Shown here piece by piece: positions 11,435-22,782 of a stretch of DNA of 64,000 nt; position 1 is the first letter of the stretch; the number at the start of each line of letters is the position of its first letter. Source of the DNA: Astrocystis sublimbata. Taxonomy: Eukaryota > Ascomycota > Sordariomycetes > Xylariales > Xylariaceae. The DNA lies in NCBI GenBank assembly GCA_022453515.1, contig JAJNNY010000015.1:434001-498000 (forward strand). The letters are read 5' to 3'. A program made the position numbers and the translations under genes. The notes beneath the pieces are model-generated. The model was given only the letters and a program-made list of their open reading frames with translations, was not told the origin of the DNA and made no database searches.

Positions 11435-11855
11435 CTAAGAGCATGTGACCTTCTTGTCGACGCTGTCGAAGGTGCATTCCTTGTTATCGTTGGTGCACTA
11501 GGAAAGAAGAAGAACGTTTAGTGAAACTGAAATTTTCATCAATTCAACATTGAGCCAGACTTACCACCAAGTTTCTGGCGGTAGGACAGCTAACAATGGT
11601 TGTCTTCCCGTTTTGTCCGGTGTATTTGCAAGTGTTCGAGGACTTGGTGCATTTCTAATGAGACCCCATGTGTTTAGCAGTGTATCCTAGGATCTTTTAT
11701 GAAAATAGAGGGTATATTTATTGGCGTACCCCCTTGTAGGTGATCAGGACAGCATCGGCACCTCTAGCATCGAGACCGTCGGAGCCAGCCTCGAGAGGGG
11801 TGGCTACAGCGCCCATTGCGGCGAAGAGGAAAAGAGCTGCGTTGATGATCTGCAT
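11435..11855 (-). CDS. Antifungal protein of the AFP/PAF family, 92-aa precursor, three exons
   Basis: Exons on the minus strand are 11855-11730, 11654-11565 and 11497-11435. Both introns are GT-AG and the total is 92 codons plus stop. Residues 1-19 are a signal peptide (MQIINAALFLFAAMGAVAT), followed by an acidic propeptide (EAGSDGLDARGADA) and a basic mature part of about 55 residues starting near ITYKGKC. Six cysteines at 44, 51, 65, 73, 80 and 91 give C-X6-C-X13-C-X7-C-X6-C-X10-C, which is the spacing of the PAF/AFP antifungal proteins. Motifs KGKCTKSSNTCKY and CTNDNKEC also follow the family, as do the precursor length of about 92 and the two-intron structure. Known members are secreted, compact five-strand beta-barrels held by three disulfides that kill other moulds. 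All residues expected for the fold are present, so the gene looks intact. It stands alone between unrelated genes. Activity and host range cannot be read from sequence. Confidence 0.9.
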
Positions 11856-11966
11856 GGTGAATTGTTTTTGGGGGGCGATAGTGATGGTTTGAATAAGATA
11901 GAAGTGATGAATCGGAAATGTGTGGAAGGTAAGTGCTGCTGGATGAAAGGACCGTGGGAAAGCCTC

Positions 11967-11974
11967 TCTTTATA
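11967..11974 (-). promoter_or_regulatory. Likely TATA box of the antifungal protein gene
   Basis: The sequence CTATAAAG on the minus strand lies about 112 bases upstream of the ATG at 11855. This is a plausible distance for a TATA-driven, strongly induced fungal gene. Confidence 0.45.
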
Positions 11975-13256
11975 GAAAACCCTTCGAGCTCTTCATCCAA
12001 TGGCTATGTTGAGATTCTTCCCTCTATGGTGATACCTGCCACAGCATGGTTCTGACAGCAAGATTGATGGAGGCATCATGGAGCTTCGTATAGCCAGACG
12101 CCTGCGTATCCTCGTTGGCTGAGGTATAACTATGGAGATTATCGGCATGCGAGACATACTATTTAGTGAGTCGTGTACCAAGTAAGCAACTGCATATGGA
12201 CCCAGTAAGAGTTGTACTAGACGATCACTTTGGATGACGATCTAGAATTGAGTGAGATTCACACATGATTCATATGATCTACTCGGAGGTTTAGGTATGT
12301 AGTGTTATTATCATCTTGCCACGAGCCCTGTACTAGCAGTGCTTTGAGGACTTGAACCGTAGACTGAATTGCATATTTGTTCATTACCTAGTTGACAAAA
12401 TATCTAGGTATATAGCCATCTTCATGCTATTATTCATGCACAAGTCAATTCCTGCATAATTCTCTGTTAACTGCGATTCAAAGGAGGCGAGGGTGTAGAT
12501 AGACACAATGGAGTTGCTGGCGAAAGACGCTTAGGTAAGCTTTGCGAATGGAGTCTCGTGATTGTGCTACTGGGAAATTATGGACCGCCGAAGTCGGCGA
12601 CGCCACCATATCAAGCTAATAGCAGTAAGGTATGAATGGTCATGGTCTCGACTTTAAAGATGCAGCAGTAAGACCGAGTTGACAATGGCTTAATAACACG
12701 TCCTTTGCACCTTGGCTGTTATTAATCTGCTCTCGTCGTCGGCTCGGGGTTGCGGAGTTTTACACTTTTACTTACCATGAGACGGCTATAACGGCAGTTA
12801 AATCTTTGAGTCTCATCGTATATTTGGACGATCAACTAGGTCATAGTCATTGTTGTCTAACGTCTCATTTCGTCCTATGGAACTTTATGTCAATTTTGTC
12901 CAAGCTTAGAATGTCATCCACGGTTGTCTAGTCCATTGCATCCAGCAACTTAATACTCAACGCTAGCCAGATGTCGATCCCTACATTTTGGCTCTTCCTG
13001 TCAATGTTTTCTTGTCAAGCTCCTTAATACATGTTGATCTCGAGTCTGAAAGATTGTTAAAGTTGAGAATGTCGGTTTGCATGATCTATGTTCGATCGTT
13101 GTTCAATGAACATGATATGCTGATCGTGCCTCCGGCACATTCGGCTTCCCTATTTGATGTTACTCAGCGCGTGCCTTGCATGCAGATATGGCGGTGTAAT
13201 GACTGCTTCTTCCCAAGTGATCATCTAATTTATTGGGCGTCCAGGCTTCCAATTGG
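11975..13256. other. Intergenic, no supported gene
   Basis: This stretch holds the upstream region of the antifungal protein gene and about 1 kb of moderately AT-rich sequence. A 90-codon plus-strand frame at 12988-13260 has no recognisable features. Confidence 0.35.
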
Positions 13257-13704
13257 CTAGGGCGAGTGGACCTGTCTGACATTCTCTCGAGTCTCTAGAG
13301 CTGCGAGAAGATCGCCACGGGCAATCCGATTAGACATCATCTCACTTGCATCGTCTATGCGAATTCTATGACGCCTCAACCGTGTAGCTGAGGCGGGGAA
13401 AATCGGTATCACTTTGAGCACATTGCAGTTGGTTGCGAAATCTTCCCCTTGGTTTTCATCATGTAATGGATTGTTCCCGTAATTACAGGCTGCAGCATCA
13501 AAGTTCGCAACAATTCATTAATTTGAACGATGCATAGCTTAGCTTCTCCTTCTTGAAAGTTGCGACCAACTCAAACACCATTGGTCTGCTTGCGTTCATT
13601 GAAAAACCCACGAGTTCCCATTCTCTCACGTCATAGTACCGTTCAGAGTCAGCCGAGACATTTCAATCAATACCGTCTTCCAGTTCCATCATAGTGTCAA
13701 AGTC
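13257..13704 (-). pseudogene. Decayed coding sequence of unknown family
   Basis: Protein-like frames follow one another on the minus strand. A frame containing NDFDTMMELEDGID reaches a TGA at about 13665 and continues in the same frame as NVSADSERYYDVREWELVGF and FELVATFKKEKLSYASFKLM to a TGA at about 13502. After a shift of one base the reading continues from 13514 with YGNNPLHDENQGEDFATNC, VLKVIPIFPASATRL and SEMMSNRIARGDLLAALETR, to a TAG at 13259-13257. The amino acid composition is that of a folded protein, yet one nonsense codon and one frameshift interrupt it. I do not recognise the family. It overlaps the 3' end of the small-protein model upstream, so one of the two descriptions of that overlap must be wrong or the two are parts of one broken gene. 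Confidence 0.4.
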
Positions 13705-14335
13705 GTTCCCGTTGTTCTTGTTCGCATATATCCTGCGTCGCTAACGCTTGATGTTACCGTCGGCGGTTGGGTGATCATGTTCTTGGATCCTTCGACTTCG
13801 GTGCCTAGGGTGTCTTCTCCATCATGACTATCTTCATTCTCGTGAAGGACAGACTCGGGTCCGTCAGCTGCTGCGTCCATGACACCAAGGCCTTGAACTA
13901 CACCATCTACTACCACGGTGCCAGGACCAGCGGTAGCACCTTGGAGAATTACAGTTGGAGTGCCGGTTGGGCCATTGCCAAGGAATACTAGAAGGAAATG
14001 ACTTAGTTCAGCTGCTAGGATTAAAGGAACGTCTAGGAAAGAGAGGAATGTAAATGGATGTGGCTTTTCATTGAAAGTCAGGGCGAAGTGTCATTGCAGG
14101 GTTATCCTTGACTTTTTCTTTACTTACGAGGAGGGAGTTCATTTGCGCCGAATATTGGGATTCCCAATAATTCAGCCGCAATCATCCTCACCATAACAGC
14201 AGCTACATCGATAACTCCAACGGCCTGCCCATGATTGACAAGCGCCGATTCTGTGGCATTCGCAGCCCTGAAGGCTGCGAGTTGCATGCTTACCGTTGCC
14301 ATGGCCTTAGCATGTTCAAGAATGGAGGACAGCAT
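13689..14335 (-). CDS. Hypothetical protein, 168 aa, two exons
   Basis: The model joins 14335-14128 to 13987-13689 through a 140-nt GTAAGT...TTCTAG intron and gives 169 codons including the stop. The first exon is Ala- and Met-rich (MLSSILEHAKAMATVSMQLA; VGVIDVAAVMVRMIAAELLG). The second exon has a Gly/Thr/Val-rich stretch (NGPTGTPTVILQGATAGPG) and an acidic stretch (HENEDSHDGEDTLG). No signal peptide or known domain is visible. Another AG at about 14035 could serve as acceptor, and the 3' end overlaps protein-like sequence in another frame. Both the exon borders and the existence of the gene are uncertain. Confidence 0.4.
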
Positions 14336-15177
14336 CGTACATGGGTTTACTGTGGATGTCTTGTATAGTAAAGAATGGGCTAACGCAAGGCACACTGCGG
14401 GTGAGGCCAGAAGGTGGATAAAGAGGGAGATGGTATGTGTATGAATGGTGTGTAGAGTTGAATGAGAGTTGGTGCGACGGGGTAGTGGGCTACACAGTTA
14501 CATGGTAGGTAGGCTTTTTACTGACACAGGTAGTTACTTGCCTGGCACCAGAACTTAAAATTTGTTTGCTTAATATTATTTGTTTGTCCAACGTAAAACT
14601 TTAGTCAGGTCCTGTATTCTGGTGGGCTGCCTGGCTAGGCTGTTTAAACATCAAGGCCTTGTCTTGAATTTGATCGATTCAGTTAGCCTGCTGAATAACA
14701 GGTAGAATAGTAAAATAGCTAAAAACATGAAGTCTAGCAACTTCATGAGTGTTTTTCGTAAGTGCGATTCAACTGCCTTCGGCACATGGTCCTTCGGGCT
14801 TAATTGGTGAAGTAAGTGCCAATTGGGTTATCTAGAAACTGGACGATTCTATGAACAACTCTAGTCATTCTGTGTATGTTTCAGCATTGTGATCTTATGC
14901 TACTTAGCTTCTCCTCCTACTTGCGAATAACCCAAGCACTATTGATCCGCTTCCTTTCATCGAGAAGAACCATTAAGCTAGCAGTCCCAAGTCCTTTCAC
15001 CCTTCAGAGTCAACCTAGCCATTACAAACTGTCGCACTTCCTCCGCTCATGCAACAGTATATAAGTGATTTCCCCCATCCTTGTTTGTGTGGCTCTTGCG
15101 ATGCTCATACTCGACAGTTCGATTGGCATTCAGTTTGCGTTACGCTTGGCGTCCTCGGCTCCATGGTCTGTGACACC
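14336..15177. other. Intergenic
   Basis: This stretch contains the upstream region of the small minus-strand gene and the 3' flank of the IFI6-like gene. I see no supported coding frame. Confidence 0.4.
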
Positions 15178-15633
15178 TTACTTCCCATCATTTTCTTTGT
15201 TGTTGTCGAGGGCAGCCTTGAGTTGGGTAGCTGCTGCGCCGACAGCACCAATGCCTAGGGCTGCTCCCGCTACCAATCTGGCGTCAGATCTACCGGCATC
15301 AGGGCTTTGAAGGGCTCCTAAGAAATGGTAGAGATGATTAGCGAAAGGCATATATGTGGATCGGGATAATGTTTCACGAGGATATGCAGTAGGTCTTTCG
15401 TCTCAAGACTCTACTACAACTGCAAGATTTCATCAAGTCAATCAAGAATACATACCAGAAGCTGCGCCGATTGCCACAACACTCGGTGCAACGGTACAAG
15501 CTGCTCCGACGACGATTGCAGTGGTCTTCTCGGGATTGGCTTCCACCCATTCTTTGCCTTTCGCAGCAGTCTCAGCTATGTGATGCAGACCTTCTGAAGC
15601 AACGTGCTTGGCAACCTGCTGAACAAAATCCAT
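15178..15633 (-). CDS. IFI6/IFI27-like small hydrophobic protein, 105 aa
   Basis: Exons are 15633-15456 and 15317-15178, joined by a GTATGT...TTCTTAG intron. The protein begins MDFVQQVAKHVASEGLHHIA with an amphipathic helix, then GKEWVEANPEKTTAIVVGA, a Gly/Ala-rich hydrophobic stretch (TVAPSVVAIGAASG), a short polar linker and a second one (ARLVAGAALGIGAVGAAATQ). It ends in a charged tail (DNNKENDGK). Two Gly/Ala-rich hydrophobic segments after an N-P-E-K-T motif fit the ISG12/IFI6-27 family, which has many fungal members of unknown role; animal members are mitochondrial or ER membrane proteins. An in-frame ATG at 15648 would add five residues. The match rests on the motif pattern only. Confidence 0.65.
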
Positions 15634-17636
15634 GTTGAAGGGAAACATTGTAAGCTGGTGATTGGTGAATGTTGTGTGTGACAGATATACAGAACAATGT
15701 TGGGCAAACTGTGAGTGGAGGCGGAGATGAGGCGAGAATGGTGGTGTGTATGTGTGTGGTTAGAAGAGGTGAAGAAGGTGGGTGGTACTGTGTAGTGAGC
15801 TAGAAGTTAACCAACCTGACTGGCAAGTGAATGGCACTGGCAGTTGCCTAGACAGGGCTCTCAGTTTCCGTTTGCTAATTTCCGTTTGTTTGCTTGTACT
15901 ATGGTTTCGGGAAGGTTCTGTCCTCTTGGGCTGCGTCACTAGGGGCGACTGTTGTATGAAGCTGGGCAAGTATCCTTGCTACTTCAGTTACCCTAGTAAG
16001 AACGACGAGGCAAAGTGATAAACTTCGCTGGCAAATTTTCTGATTATAGCAACAGCCCGAGGTAATTACATGTAATAGTGTCAAGTAGCTAATTCTGGCC
16101 CATCATATCAAACGTAAGACGACTCCTTCAAATGTTGATTGGGTTGTTCTTAATAGCTAGGTGCGTCCGAAATACACTCCTCAAACATAAGTCAATACGG
16201 TGACTTCTATTTTATAGTTTCGCACTCTTGTCCTCGCTACTTGAAGATGCTGTTTGTCTAGGCAAATTTACTTTAGACAAGCACCACATCATAACTATCC
16301 TTCTTACATGCTATTGGAATCTCTCCTTATACCACTGAATAAATAGGTGCTTAATGTCTATTGATTAGTAAGTACTTTACTATAGCTGCAATTGTTCATA
16401 CGAAAACAAATGTTTCGCTTGATTTGCATAACCCTAAAGCAGCTTTTAACATCGTCCCCAAATCGGGTTGCATTGTTGCATTGTCGCCAGATATACCTTG
16501 TGCACTTTGCAATGCTCAGTAGTAACTAATGAGTTATGCCTTAGTTCATGTGCTCCGGAAAGGCTGAAAGATATGTTGAATTCCATACGGCTTTAAGTCT
16601 TGACCACAAGACTCAAAGAGCGATGCAACAATAACCACCTGATTCTCAACGCTCGTCATCAAATATTCAATCTTCCAATTCAGTTTATCCCTACCAAAGG
16701 CAAAATTAAAAGGTCTTCTTCGAAGTTACCTGTTATGAAATGTCAGTGCAACACACAGCTGGCCTTTTGCTTGTACCTTGTATGAATGGTCACGGGAGTT
16801 ACAGAGCAGTATTTGACATGACATTTGACGCTCAGACTCCCCTGCCCGCCCCAGAGCGAGATTAGACATGGGCCCTGGAGGTTGGAGTGCAAGTGGAGTG
16901 AAAACACAAAACTCCACCGACCCGACCAATGAGCCTCACAAACTTAGCGAACACGATCCGCCCTAAAACAGAGCACTAAGTCTTCTACGCTAGGGCTTGC
17001 GTCGCGCGCTTCGGTCAGCGTACACGATTCCGAGGTATCTTCCGACCCGCCATCTTGTTCCTTGTGTTTCGTTTGGTGTACTTGGGAGCGTCTTTAACAA
17101 GCCGCCAAGTGCCAATCGCCTCAACAACGCAGTGATTAATTCTAGCTTGGAGCGCTTTGCATCACACTGGAAGCATTGTGACTCAAATCTTCATCATTTT
17201 TTGCCTTTCTAGAGCTAGATTAAAGTCAAAGTCTTTAATACCGCAACACATTACAGCTAGCATGACATGAAAGCAACAACATCTGCAAGTCTGAACAACC
17301 CTGGGCAACGACCCTCGATCTCATCTAGTCGATGGAGCCTTGGCGGAATCCGTAACTCTTGAACCTGACTTCACACCAGCTATCCTTGTCAGCTAGGACA
17401 TAGGCTCCTACACTAGGTATTGGTATTTGTCAATTCGTGATGACTGCTGCGTAGGTATGCAGGTTGTTCAGCTTCCTGCTCTTATACGAGTCCTCTACAT
17501 ATAAACCCGCCGCCAGCCAACATGTCTCTGAACTCACTTCACTCTCCATCATTAACCCGTCCTCCGCCATTTAAATCGATAACATACCCGTAATCATAAT
17601 TCTACCTTTACGTTCTTCCTTACGCCAACAAACAAC
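15634..17636. other. Intergenic, about 2 kb without a supported gene
   Basis: The two ends should contain promoters of the divergently arranged IFI6-like gene (minus) and the GPI-type protein gene (plus). A TATAAA at 17500-17505 lies about 130 bases before the ATG at 17637. The AT-rich middle has only short frames. Confidence 0.4.
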
Positions 17637-18272
17637 ATGTACACCACCAAGGCTCTCGTCGCTCTGACCGTCCTGGCGGACGCGTCCCTTGCCCAGACCT
17701 ACATCCGACCTTCGTTGTGCAGCAGCCTCATCAACGACCTCAACGTCGCTGCCCCTACACTCCCCGCCACACTCTCATCCGCTTATGGCTACTACTACTC
17801 GATGGAACCCAACGCCGACGTCCTTCTAGCCGACCCCAAATCCTACGTCGCAGAAGTGTGCAGCGTCCTCCCCAAGCTACCAGAAGATGTCCTCCCCGCC
17901 TTTGCGAGCTGGGGCGTAGCCCTGCTCGACTTCGCCAGCAACACCATCGAGGCCTACGACGCCATCATCACGAGCTGCATCACCACGGGCACGGCCGCTG
18001 CTTCCGTCACCAGCTACCTGCACTCCATCGTCAGCTCGCCCGAGGCGCTCTGCCAGCCCACAAGCAGCCCCAGCAGAGGAAACGGCACGGCCTCTATCAC
18101 ACCTTACCCTACATCTACGCCTGCGCCTGCGCCAACGGGTAGCAACAGCACCGTCCCCGGCACTGGAGTCCCCACCACCTCGGTTCCCGTTGCCGCTGCT
18201 GCTAGGCCTACTGGTCTCCTCGCTGGCGCAGCCGCCATCGGTGGTCTCCTTGGCGCCGTGGCGCTACTGTAA
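17637..18272 (+). CDS. Secreted GPI-anchor-type protein, 211 aa
   Basis: This is a single-exon gene. Residues 1-19 are a signal peptide (MYTTKALVALTVLADASLA). The body has four cysteines (LCSSLINDL, EVCSVLPKL, TSCITT, ALCQPTS), which could form two disulfides. A Ser/Thr/Pro-rich linker follows (about residues 142-185; TSSPSRGNGTASITPYPTST), suited to heavy O-glycosylation. The C terminus is a hydrophobic tail (LLAGAAAIGGLLGAVALL) after a small-residue stretch, as in GPI-anchor signals. It is therefore probably a cell-wall or plasma-membrane-linked surface protein. The ATG sits in a CAACATG context behind a TATA box and pyrimidine-rich leader. No catalytic domain is recognisable. Confidence 0.8.
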   Translation: MYTTKALVALTVLADASLAQTYIRPSLCSSLINDLNVAAPTLPATLSSAYGYYYSMEPNADVLLADPKSYVAEVCSVLPKLPEDVLPAFASWGVALLDFASNTIEAYDAIITSCITTGTAAASVTSYLHSIVSSPEALCQPTSSPSRGNGTASITPYPTSTPAPAPTGSNSTVPGTGVPTTSVPVAAAARPTGLLAGAAAIGGLLGAVALL

Positions 18273-21161
18273 GCATCAGGCAGACAGACAGACAGCTTCA
18301 GTTCAAATATCTACAGTTCCCGGGTTTGATGTCATCCTCTGATCTGGCCCCAACTGGGCCCAACTCCCTGACCATCCATATTTACAATGAGTCTTGAGAC
18401 TCAATGGCCCAAGAATCTCGTCAAAACCTCTCGATCGGCAAGCGTGCCAATGAGGCAATTCGGGCGGCAACCGAATCCTCGCGCCGTCAACGCACCATAC
18501 TACTTCAAGTAGCGTCCGTTCTAGCGCGAGATTCGGGCGCGTCGGCAGCGGGTATTTGGCATTCGGATGACTCCGGGGGCTACTAGTGCGTTTTGTCTTA
18601 AGTACGAGTAGATGAGCCTTTATGATAGATAAAATAAATAAATATTACAGTTGATACCTTCTAAGCCCGACTTACATAGGCCAGCCCATTAGAGATTCCT
18701 CGTGTAAAAGTCATCTTACAGGTGACTGCTTGCTTACACCGCAGATCGATCAAAATCAGCTGGCTCAAGCAGACCGTTGGCGAGGCTGGTACGCTGAGCA
18801 GGGTATCATCAGTATCATCCTTCGCCTTCTCTCGGAACCATCAATTGGCCAGGCCGACATGGATTTTCGTCCGGCATCATGTATGTGTAAGGCACGGGAG
18901 GGATCGCGCGGGAGGAATCACGATATGCGCGCATTGGTGCTTGCTGACGTGCACGGTCCTCCGCTCAAGTAAGGGCCAGGAACTCATAGCATTGATTCGA
19001 CAAATTCGCGCTTCTCAACTCGGATTCTTTGCCTTCTTGGTAGCGAGTAAGTTGCGTTGATATGAGTCCATTTCACTGTCGTCTATGCGGCATAGCTGAA
19101 AATATACGGAGATCTATCACAATTGCAAGCTGCAAAGTGCACGTCATCTCTGATCTACGTGATCCTCATTGCAATGCTGCCTGCCTAGCATTAGATCCCT
19201 CTCTCCGCAATGGTGGTGGGGCTTGGGATTTGTAAACCGTCAGGTCTGGGCAACATGGGCTTACAGTAGACCTCCACTCTCCTCTCCTCCCCCAGTTAAG
19301 GCAACGAAGACTTTTTTATCAGATCAGTCAATAAGCACTACCCATCTCCAGGGCGTTTCATCATTTGAAACTCTCTGTCTAGACCTCTGATTAAGGCGTA
19401 ATTGGTGATTTGCTGCGACCGTCATAGTATATACTGCGCAACGCTCTCAAGAGAAATTGGATGATTGTTCTCGGATGTGTCACATTCTCTTCCTCGGAAT
19501 GCATATTGAGGGCAGTTGCTACCAGGTTATCCATGGGAGGTGGGAGGGCTTGGACTCAATCCGATAAGATGAGAGAAGATATTGTGAAACGAGTTGTCGC
19601 AAGGCCTGGCTTCATCATCTCTCTCCTCAACATGACGAGAACATGGTTCCAAAGACAGAACGGAGAAATTTCTATCGGATCAAGTTTCTCAGAAATAAGC
19701 AGGGTGGCCCATATATCGTAGGCAGTAGCTGAAAACATGCAGACGACGTGCCATCCTCCACAGAGCTGAAGACGCGCTCCACAAAGCTGCAAAAGCTCCA
19801 TGCCTGCTAGGGCGCGCCAAGATCGACGTTCAACACGTTGCTACCATGTCCTACCCCTGTAGATCAGCCAACCTCGCATACCGAGACTTGGAGGTAGTGG
19901 GGTCCAACAGGTTCAAATCAGTTACTTAAATCACTCAGCAGCTTTTTCTACATAAGCTGAGAATCCATTTGAGAGATAATCAGATCATAAGGGCTGTGCA
20001 ATTACTGGCTTGTGTAAAAATTTGCGAAGGACGGAGATATTATGTATGTGATCCGTGAAGTGATTTGCGAAGATGCTAGCAAGTTATTTTTTTTTTCTTT
20101 TTTGAAGCCGTTTGATGCAGTATCTGCATACTAAGATCTGATTGATCAAAGTGACTGGCTGGATCAGAGACCCTCACATCGCTGCGGCAAACTCCGTTGC
20201 ACCACCTACATGTACAGATGCCAAGTTAACATGCAGATGCGGACATCCATGAGCATACTGGATGTCACGATGATTTCAAATAACTACGTATAACAGCTGC
20301 AGGGCAAGCACGGCCAGGATTCCGCACTTGGTTCCGCGCATCACCCCAGTTAAATACAACTACACTCGTATACCTACTAAGATGTGCGTAAGGTAGTCCG
20401 TCGGCAGACAAGCATCACGACCGAAGCGGCATGCAGTACGCTACTTACCTAATAGATTGATTGATACCAGAGGGAACCTTCATACGAGTTGAAGCATACC
20501 AAGACACCTACTTTATGCAGTTCGTTACACTGCCGCGCGAACGGTTTCGGCAGCTATCAGCTAGTAAATAAGCCTCCTGTAGAAAGGTAGGACTGTTCAA
20601 CGGCTAAGAACCAGCGCTAGCTTGCTGTTTATGGCGATGACGTTACGCACAGTTAGTGTTGCTCTAGATCTGTTCTGGAATGCTTGTTGCTTGGCGATGT
20701 TGGTCTACTTTGACCGATTAAAACAGGTAATAAGCTTGATTAGACATATGGGAGTTTCGAGGCCTGTTCACGGGATATATTAGGTAACTGTCCACATCAC
20801 CTTCATTCACTGCATTAAATAAGAGCTGTTCGGGGGGGGGCAAGCATGTGTATATTTTGCATATGTGTGTATCTAGATTGACAGCATTCGTATATTGCGT
20901 CTTAAACAAGATAGCAGCAAGGTTGCATATCGGGGGAAAACAAGTAAGTTTCAATCTCTTCGGTTTCTTTGAAACTCGCTGCTCGTATGCTCCAGCTTCA
21001 GACCGGCCGCTGCATCACCACCAATCCCTCCACCTCAAAACAAAAAGTCAAAGTGCATCTCGATCCGTCCAACTCCGTCAAACCATCTCCGCCGGTTCAA
21101 TGAGTTGACAGCGTCGCATTGCGTCCCTTCATGTGCGGACGGCAGGGCTCACAGACGCATT
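18273..21161. other. Gene-poor stretch of about 2.9 kb
   Basis: I see no gene that I can support. Short open frames (for example 18722-19060 and 19461-19721, plus strand) lack domains and good starts. There is a T-rich run at about 20086-20103 and a G run near 20832-20840. Confidence 0.35.
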
Positions 21162-21643
21162 CTATTCATTCGTCTGCATGTCTCGCTGTCGCAGCAGTCA
21201 TGGAACGAGTCATGGAACGAGTCATGCAACGAAAGGAATCCGCCAGGTGAGATCAAATCACCAAGATTTCGCAGACCCGAAAGTGCCAATGTGTCAAAGC
21301 GGATTAGAACATGGTAGACCCATACCTTGGACGCGGCCGGGAAGGTTTGCATGCATGCCTTGTTAAGGTTCTGTTCTTGATCGGTTCGGAATCCGCACAT
21401 GAATATAAAAGACTCGATTTCGTCACTGTCGAATCGTTTGTCGAATGATTTGACAAGTCCAAAGTGCCCCTCTACCTCGATGATTTGGTACCAAGTTCCG
21501 GTCTCCTTTCGAAGATCTTGGAGAACCAGCCAGTATTGCACGGTTTCCTTCTCGCACGCGCCCTCATCCCGGGGTTTACCGTTCACAAGGTACAAATCCT
21601 GGAATTGCTCAGTCCGCATGTTGGGGAAGGGTATGATACACAT
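21162..21643 (-). CDS. Hypothetical protein, about 113 aa, tentative
   Basis: An open frame from ATG 21643 reads MCIIPFPNMRTEQFQDLYLV, then TVQYWLVLQDLRKETGTWYQ and IEVEGHFGLVKSFDKRFDSD, which looks like a soluble mixed alpha/beta protein. A GTATGG donor at 21325 and an acceptor ending at 21186 would give a short last exon (RDMQTNE, stop at 21162). Without splicing the frame continues to 21149 through a 12-bp repeat. The frame is also open upstream of 21643 as far as about 21840, so an earlier exon is possible. I do not recognise a family. Confidence 0.35.
21197..21232. repeat. Three tandem copies of a 12-bp unit
   Basis: The unit GTCATGGAACGA occurs three times in direct order, the last copy with one change (GTCATGCAACGA). 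It lies within or beside the proposed intron of the tentative minus-strand gene. Confidence 0.7.
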
Positions 21644-22782
21644 ATTGGGAAAGAGAGTGGCGACAGCCTTAAGATGATTCTTGAACAGAAGAGCAAGAAT
21701 GAATTCGGGCACAGGTCTGCTGTTGTTTGATGAGACGTTTTTTTGGATTGTTGGCGTGTAGGTTGACCTGAGGTGTTTGGCCGTACTGGCGGGGAGTTGT
21801 TCCTTAATATACCTCTAGTCGTGGCGAGACTGCTTCTCTTGTGACCAGGCCCTCCCTACCGGTGCGACTTACCACCATGACTACCTCCTTGAGTTATGAC
21901 ACTGTCGTCGGCCACTCACCGCCAATCAAAGTTACGTCTAACTAAGTAAATGTGATACAGAATCTGAAGTTAGGGATTTGCCGCTCACCCTTCTGCCTCG
22001 AAGCCCCTCGTTGTCCTTCGCAACTCCCCAGTCGTGCCTATGCTGCCACTATCTTTCGAAACTAAGATTCGTAGGCAGATGGCACTGTAACCCATGTAAT
22101 GAGATCTGGTAAGAGACACGTATTGTTCATGACGACATCAAAGGTGATTACGCGGCTTTTCGTGGCAAACCGCAAGGTAAGAGCATCGATGTTAAAAGCT
22201 TCGAAGCTTTGCCTGAGACGGCCTCAGGAAGAGACATCTAATCGTGCTAATTAAGTAATCAGGACAATTGACATATTACTGACCGACCTCCAAAGCCGGC
22301 GTCGAAGATGAATAACTGAGACTCAGGAAATTACTGACTGTGTAGACAAGCAAGTGCTGTGATTGATAGAACATGATGATTCTACAAAAGCGGCAATTGA
22401 GGTACGAAACGCACTGAAGCTGAGAAAGAACAGGCGACTAACGGCCCGTATCAGTGTGAAACTAGAATGCTGGAAGTTGAGTTTATGGAAGCGTCCATAT
22501 ATATGCTACTCATTCATCATCAAGTCAAACATGCCGCAATCCAGGGTTCTTGAAATCACAAGAGATCAAGGCGACTCAACCATTCAGCAAAATAGCAGCC
22601 AACCAGTAAGCACGCGAGTCGCACACAGCATCTTATGACGTTCCACTACAGAAGTACACACGAGCAAACCATCAGCACTACCTAATATATATCTAGGTAG
22701 TCTACTTAAAACTCTCAGAGATACTTGGTGTTCCAGGCACAAGGGAGTATGAATCAGCAAACAATCCAACACCTTGAGCGTA
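21644..22782. other. Intergenic
   Basis: No supported coding frame is seen. The sequence is moderately AT-rich and carries only short frames. Confidence 0.35.

Noticed and set aside
18722..19060. 112-codon plus-strand frame
   Set aside because: No signal peptide, domain or conserved-looking motif; overlaps another equally plain frame.
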